From Fructobacillus tropaeoli (lineage in GTDB: Bacteria; Bacillota; Bacilli; Lactobacillales; Lactobacillaceae), in the NCBI RefSeq assembly GCF_001047135.2, contig NZ_DF968081.1, forward strand, positions 94,368-158,367: DNA of 64,000 nucleotides. The letters run 5' to 3'. Within the stretch, counting starts at the first letter, position 1; each line of letters opens with the position of its first letter. The translations under genes and the position numbers were made by a program. Positions 61,377 through 64,000 of the stretch are shown piece after piece. The notes under the pieces were generated by a model that was not told where the DNA came from, did no database searches, and saw only the letters and a list, made by a program, of their open reading frames with translations.

Positions 61377-63494
61377 TTATTCGTGATGGTGATCATCGTG
61401 GCGGTGAGGGTGTTCATCCCCATCTTGACGACGCTTCTTATCGATTGGGCTCACCGGATCATCGATTCGGCGGTTCCACCGATCCATCTTTGGCATCTGA
61501 TTTTTAACTTCCAGCTGCCGCAACTTTGAGACTGTCTTGTGCTCGATAAAGAGTGGCACAACCTCTTCAACCGTATCACTCAAGCGCAAGCGATAGAAGT
61601 AACGGAGGTGGACAGAGTGGGATTGCAACCAAATGCGGCCACCGATTAAGAACCGGTCCCATGATGAAATCTTGGAGACGGCCTTCAAATCCGTGTAGTA
61701 ATTATTGGTAATCACATACTTAAAGTCACCAATACTCCGGTTCTTATCCAGTCCGTAGCGAATCTTTTGTGGTTCCAGTACACCCTGCTTAACCAAAACC
61801 TTGGCAATTTGGTGAATGTAGTATTCAACTTGTGGGTCAACCTTGAAACCAAGATTCAAAACAACTCGAACCATATTTTGGCTACCCATCAAATCAACCG
61901 AATAGCTCTTTTCGTATGGATTAATGGATTCACGAATCGTGACGAACCAGTAAACCTTGGCCCGCTTTGGCCGGGCCCCCAATAGCGAGTAGATGACTGA
62001 TTTCTTAATTTGATAATCGTCATGAACGTTAACAATATAAACCAGGTTCTTCGCCATCAATGGCTCTTCTGAGTCGTTAGACAACTGCATCAACTGACGG
62101 CGGTAGTCCTTCAAGGACAAATAATCGTTGTTATAAGACAGTGCTTCGCGGCGCTTGTTTCCATAGAACCAGAAAACCATCACCGACAAAATCAGCAACA
62201 TCAAGATCACCGTGAAATATCCACCGTGAATGAACTTACCAAGACTGGCAATCAAGAAGAGTGTTTCCAGCAAACCGAATGGAACGGCAAACAGAATGGC
62301 CAAACTTGTGCGCGTCTTAAAGCGAATAAACTCAAACAACAACGTCGTTGTCATCAGCATCGTAACCGTGATGGCCAGACCATAGGCTGATTCCATGTTA
62401 TGAGAAGTCTGGAAAAGCACAACCACGACCACACCGGCGACAAAGAGCATCCAGTTAACAATCGAGATGTACATTTGACCACGGAAATCGTTCGGATAAG
62501 TAATCCGCAACCGTGGCATAATCTTCAGCGAAATGGCCTCCGATACCAAAGTAAAGGCACCTGTAATCAAAGCCTGTGAAGCAATGACGGCTGCAATGGT
62601 ACTCAAGATAACGCCGACCAGTCGCCACTGGTTTGGCAAGATATCAAAGAAGAGGTTCAGGTTTGAACCACTCGCGTTGTGCATGATTACCCATGCCCCT
62701 TGTCCCATATAGTTCAAAACCAATGTGACATACACAAATGGCCAACTCAAATAAATATTGCGCTTACCAACGTGTCCCATGTCCGAATACAGTGCCTCGG
62801 CACCGGTTGTGGCCAAGAAGATATTTCCTAAAATAAAAATACCTAGGCGGTTATCCGGACTGAACAGAGTCTGTACGGCGTAAACAGGCGAAAGGGCCTT
62901 TAAAATCTCTGGATATTGAATGACTTGTAACAGGCCAAAGAAACCAATAAAGGTAAACCAAATGAGCATCATTGGACCAAACATTCGACCGATTTTGGTT
63001 GTTCCCTTCCGTTGCAAAGTAAAGACGACCAACAAAATCGTCAACACCACCGGCACAACGAAATCAATTCCCGTTGGGAACATCAGCGAGCCAAACTTTT
63101 GCCCCTCTAGCCCTTCAACGGCAGACGTGACCGTCACAGCCGGGGTCAAAGCCCCATCGGCCAGCAAGGCTGCCCCACCGACCATGGCCGGGATAATCAG
63201 CCACTTCATGTTCCGATTGCGAACCTTACTATACAGGGAGAAGATACCACCTTCACCGTGGTTATCCGCCTGCAGGGCAATTAAGACATACTTAACCGTC
63301 GTAATTAACATCAAAGTCCAAAAAACAAGGGAAATTGACCCAATTACCAGGTTCTTCATATTGTCGGTATGTGCATTGCCGGCAATAATGGCATTCATGG
63401 TATATAGTGGGGACGTTCCAATGTCACCATAGACAATGCCTAAGGCGATCAGGAAGCCACCGTACTTTAACCGCTTCTTTGCTGAATCAGTCAT
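61377..63494 (-). CDS. kup: Potassium uptake permease
   Basis: 705 residues, twelve helices plus a long cytoplasmic C-terminal domain. GIVYGDIGTSPLYTMNA is the KUP hallmark, with GNIFLATTGAEALYSDMGHVGK in helix 6. The tail ends in a His/Asp-rich run (EHPHRHDDHHHE). It imports K+ with protons. No c-di-AMP riboswitch is recognised upstream. Confidence 0.95.
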   Translation of the reverse strand: MTDSAKKRLKYGGFLIALGIVYGDIGTSPLYTMNAIIAGNAHTDNMKNLVIGSISLVFWTLMLITTVKYVLIALQADNHGEGGIFSLYSKVRNRNMKWLIIPAMVGGAALLADGALTPAVTVTSAVEGLEGQKFGSLMFPTGIDFVVPVVLTILLVVFTLQRKGTTKIGRMFGPMMLIWFTFIGFFGLLQVIQYPEILKALSPVYAVQTLFSPDNRLGIFILGNIFLATTGAEALYSDMGHVGKRNIYLSWPFVYVTLVLNYMGQGAWVIMHNASGSNLNLFFDILPNQWRLVGVILSTIAAVIASQALITGAFTLVSEAISLKIMPRLRITYPNDFRGQMYISIVNWMLFVAGVVVVVLFQTSHNMESAYGLAITVTMLMTTTLLFEFIRFKTRTSLAILFAVPFGLLETLFLIASLGKFIHGGYFTVILMLLILSVMVFWFYGNKRREALSYNNDYLSLKDYRRQLMQLSNDSEEPLMAKNLVYIVNVHDDYQIKKSVIYSLLGARPKRAKVYWFVTIRESINPYEKSYSVDLMGSQNMVRVVLNLGFKVDPQVEYYIHQIAKVLVKQGVLEPQKIRYGLDKNRSIGDFKYVITNNYYTDLKAVSKISSWDRFLIGGRIWLQSHSVHLRYFYRLRLSDTVEEVVPLFIEHKTVSKLRQLEVKNQMPKMDRWNRRIDDPVSPIDKKRRQDGDEHPHRHDDHHHE

Positions 63495-63862
63495 TTCTTC
63501 TCTCCTATAAAATCAGTCATTGACGGTCACTTTCTTCATGACTTTTGAGTGCCTCAAAGAACTAATCTAATTTAGATAAAAGTATTTTTTCAATCTATTT
63601 TCTTGGTTCTCAAATCGTTTTTCCAACATCAGAAGCACTTTTGTCGCGCAACTTTTTTCTACCAATCAAAGGAGAGTTTAACTCGCTTAGAAAGAATATA
63701 CAAGGAAAAATAATGCTTTTCATTAGTTCATTTTTACCACTATTTTACTTTTATTTCAACAAGCACTAATTTAGAAGCAAAGTATCAGCATTTAATGGCG
63801 CAAATGAAGTCCTGACAGGTAAGCGGTTATATTAAATTCATTTCGAAAATATCAATCCTATC
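63495..63862. other. Intergenic upstream of kup
   Basis: AT-rich, no gene seen. A weak minus-strand promoter (TTGAAA and TAGATT) is near 63570-63595. AAAATCAG is at 63509-63516. Confidence 0.35.
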
Positions 63863-64000
63863 AGGCCTGCTTGAGCATCATCTTACTTGCATCGGTGCTG
63901 AACTGCGACCAACCTAGCCTACCTGTCAACATCAGAAAGGCAATAGCTACTAGAACAACCACTGTCAGCTCACCCAAAAATAAAAGACATCACCGTCATC
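63863..64000 (-). pseudogene. Degraded C-terminal remnant of a membrane protein, possibly CcdA-like
   Basis: The minus strand reads a hydrophobic helix VVVLVAIAFLMLTGRLGW then a short tail ending with TGA at about 63877. Upstream in that frame a stop occurs after only some twelve codons, while another frame reads MTVMSFIFG just before. The ending resembles the last helix of CcdA-type thiol-disulfide carriers. It looks like a remnant with a frame break, but the window edge limits the view. Confidence 0.35.

Larger units (their letters stand above)
2753..63516. repeat. Dispersed AAAATCAG octamer (42 copies)
   Basis: Plus-strand copies start at 2753, 7897, 12354, 17028, 17088, 22262, 24068, 26668, 27274, 27969, 28044, 28653, 30129, 30810, 36023, 37075, 37865, 39669, 40366, 40924, 41847, 51640, 52740, 55800, 57456, 58290, 62188 and 63509. 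Minus-strand copies (CTGATTTT on plus) start at 17824, 17997, 21877, 24078, 24812, 24996, 25800, 35123, 36872, 38384, 41682, 50909, 54994 and 61497. They fall in all three codon frames and often between genes. The count is by eye and may miss a few. Confidence 0.75.

Noticed and set aside
63495..63862. c-di-AMP (ydaO) riboswitch upstream of kup
   Set aside because: None of the conserved ydaO segments or a terminator could be seen.

Overview
This window is chromosomal DNA of a low-to-mid GC Gram-positive lactic acid bacterium. The best guess is a member of the Leuconostocaceae branch of Lactobacillaceae (Weissella-like). The evidence is a tmRNA tag reading AKNNNSYAVAA, LPQTG surface proteins (one with a KxYKxxKxW-type signal peptide), class II HMG-CoA reductase next to an IpaB/EvcA-family gene, an L-2-hydroxyisocaproate dehydrogenase, two NRAMP Mn transporters, T-boxes, and a FabT-controlled fab/acc cluster. 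Genus is inference only.

Layout. 1-2302 is the end of an integrated element lying against the 3' end of ssrA: a truncated unknown ORF, a one-TRD HsdS, an ArpU-like phage regulator and a cluster of short direct repeats. 2303-2656 is tmRNA. 2716-6192 is a lectin-like LPQTG adhesin interrupted by four in-frame stops. 6515-16884 is the complete fatty-acid synthesis operon on the minus strand (fabZ1-fabT-fabH-acpP-fabK-fabD-fabG-fabF-accB-fabZ2-accC-accD-accA), with a FabT box over its promoter. 17110-20569 holds a phosphoesterase and a second Ser-rich LPQTG adhesin with two in-frame stops. 20748-25683 holds gap, an ECF S-component, a glutathione-reductase-like flavoprotein and pyrF-pyrE behind a PyrR-type attenuator. 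25807-31447 holds metG and, divergently, an amino-acid ABC transporter translationally coupled to a secreted nuclease. 31567-38022 is metal homeostasis: a CzrA-like ArsR regulator with CadD, a universal stress protein, two mntH paralogues and a CDF exporter. 38122-41998 holds a sirtuin, an IpaB/EvcA-family gene, mvaA and ppx. 42108-51641 holds an LCP enzyme, a LysM-CAP protein, a second fabH, T-box-valS, a CNT nucleoside transporter and pnuC with a probable NAD+-II riboswitch. 51715-55179 holds two tandem tRNA-Asn genes, a hydroxyacid dehydrogenase, azlCD and a flavin reductase. 55333-60819 is a T-box-controlled methionine operon (metE-like, peptide-binding protein, APC permease, mmuM). 60907-63494 holds an arsenate-reductase-like phosphatase and kup. 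A degraded membrane-protein remnant touches the right edge.

The most interesting signals are: (1) the octamer AAAATCAG, found 42 times by eye on both strands, about 14-fold over composition, with 2:1 strand bias and present in all reading frames and between genes; (2) a shared structured leader with an intrinsic terminator in front of both mntH paralogues that does not look like the known yybP-ykoY Mn riboswitch; (3) two unlinked adhesins carrying six UAA/UAG stops, no frameshift and genuine UGA ends; (4) a 22-codon leader ORF whose last third and stop codon lie exactly on a terminator upstream of the amino-acid ABC transporter.
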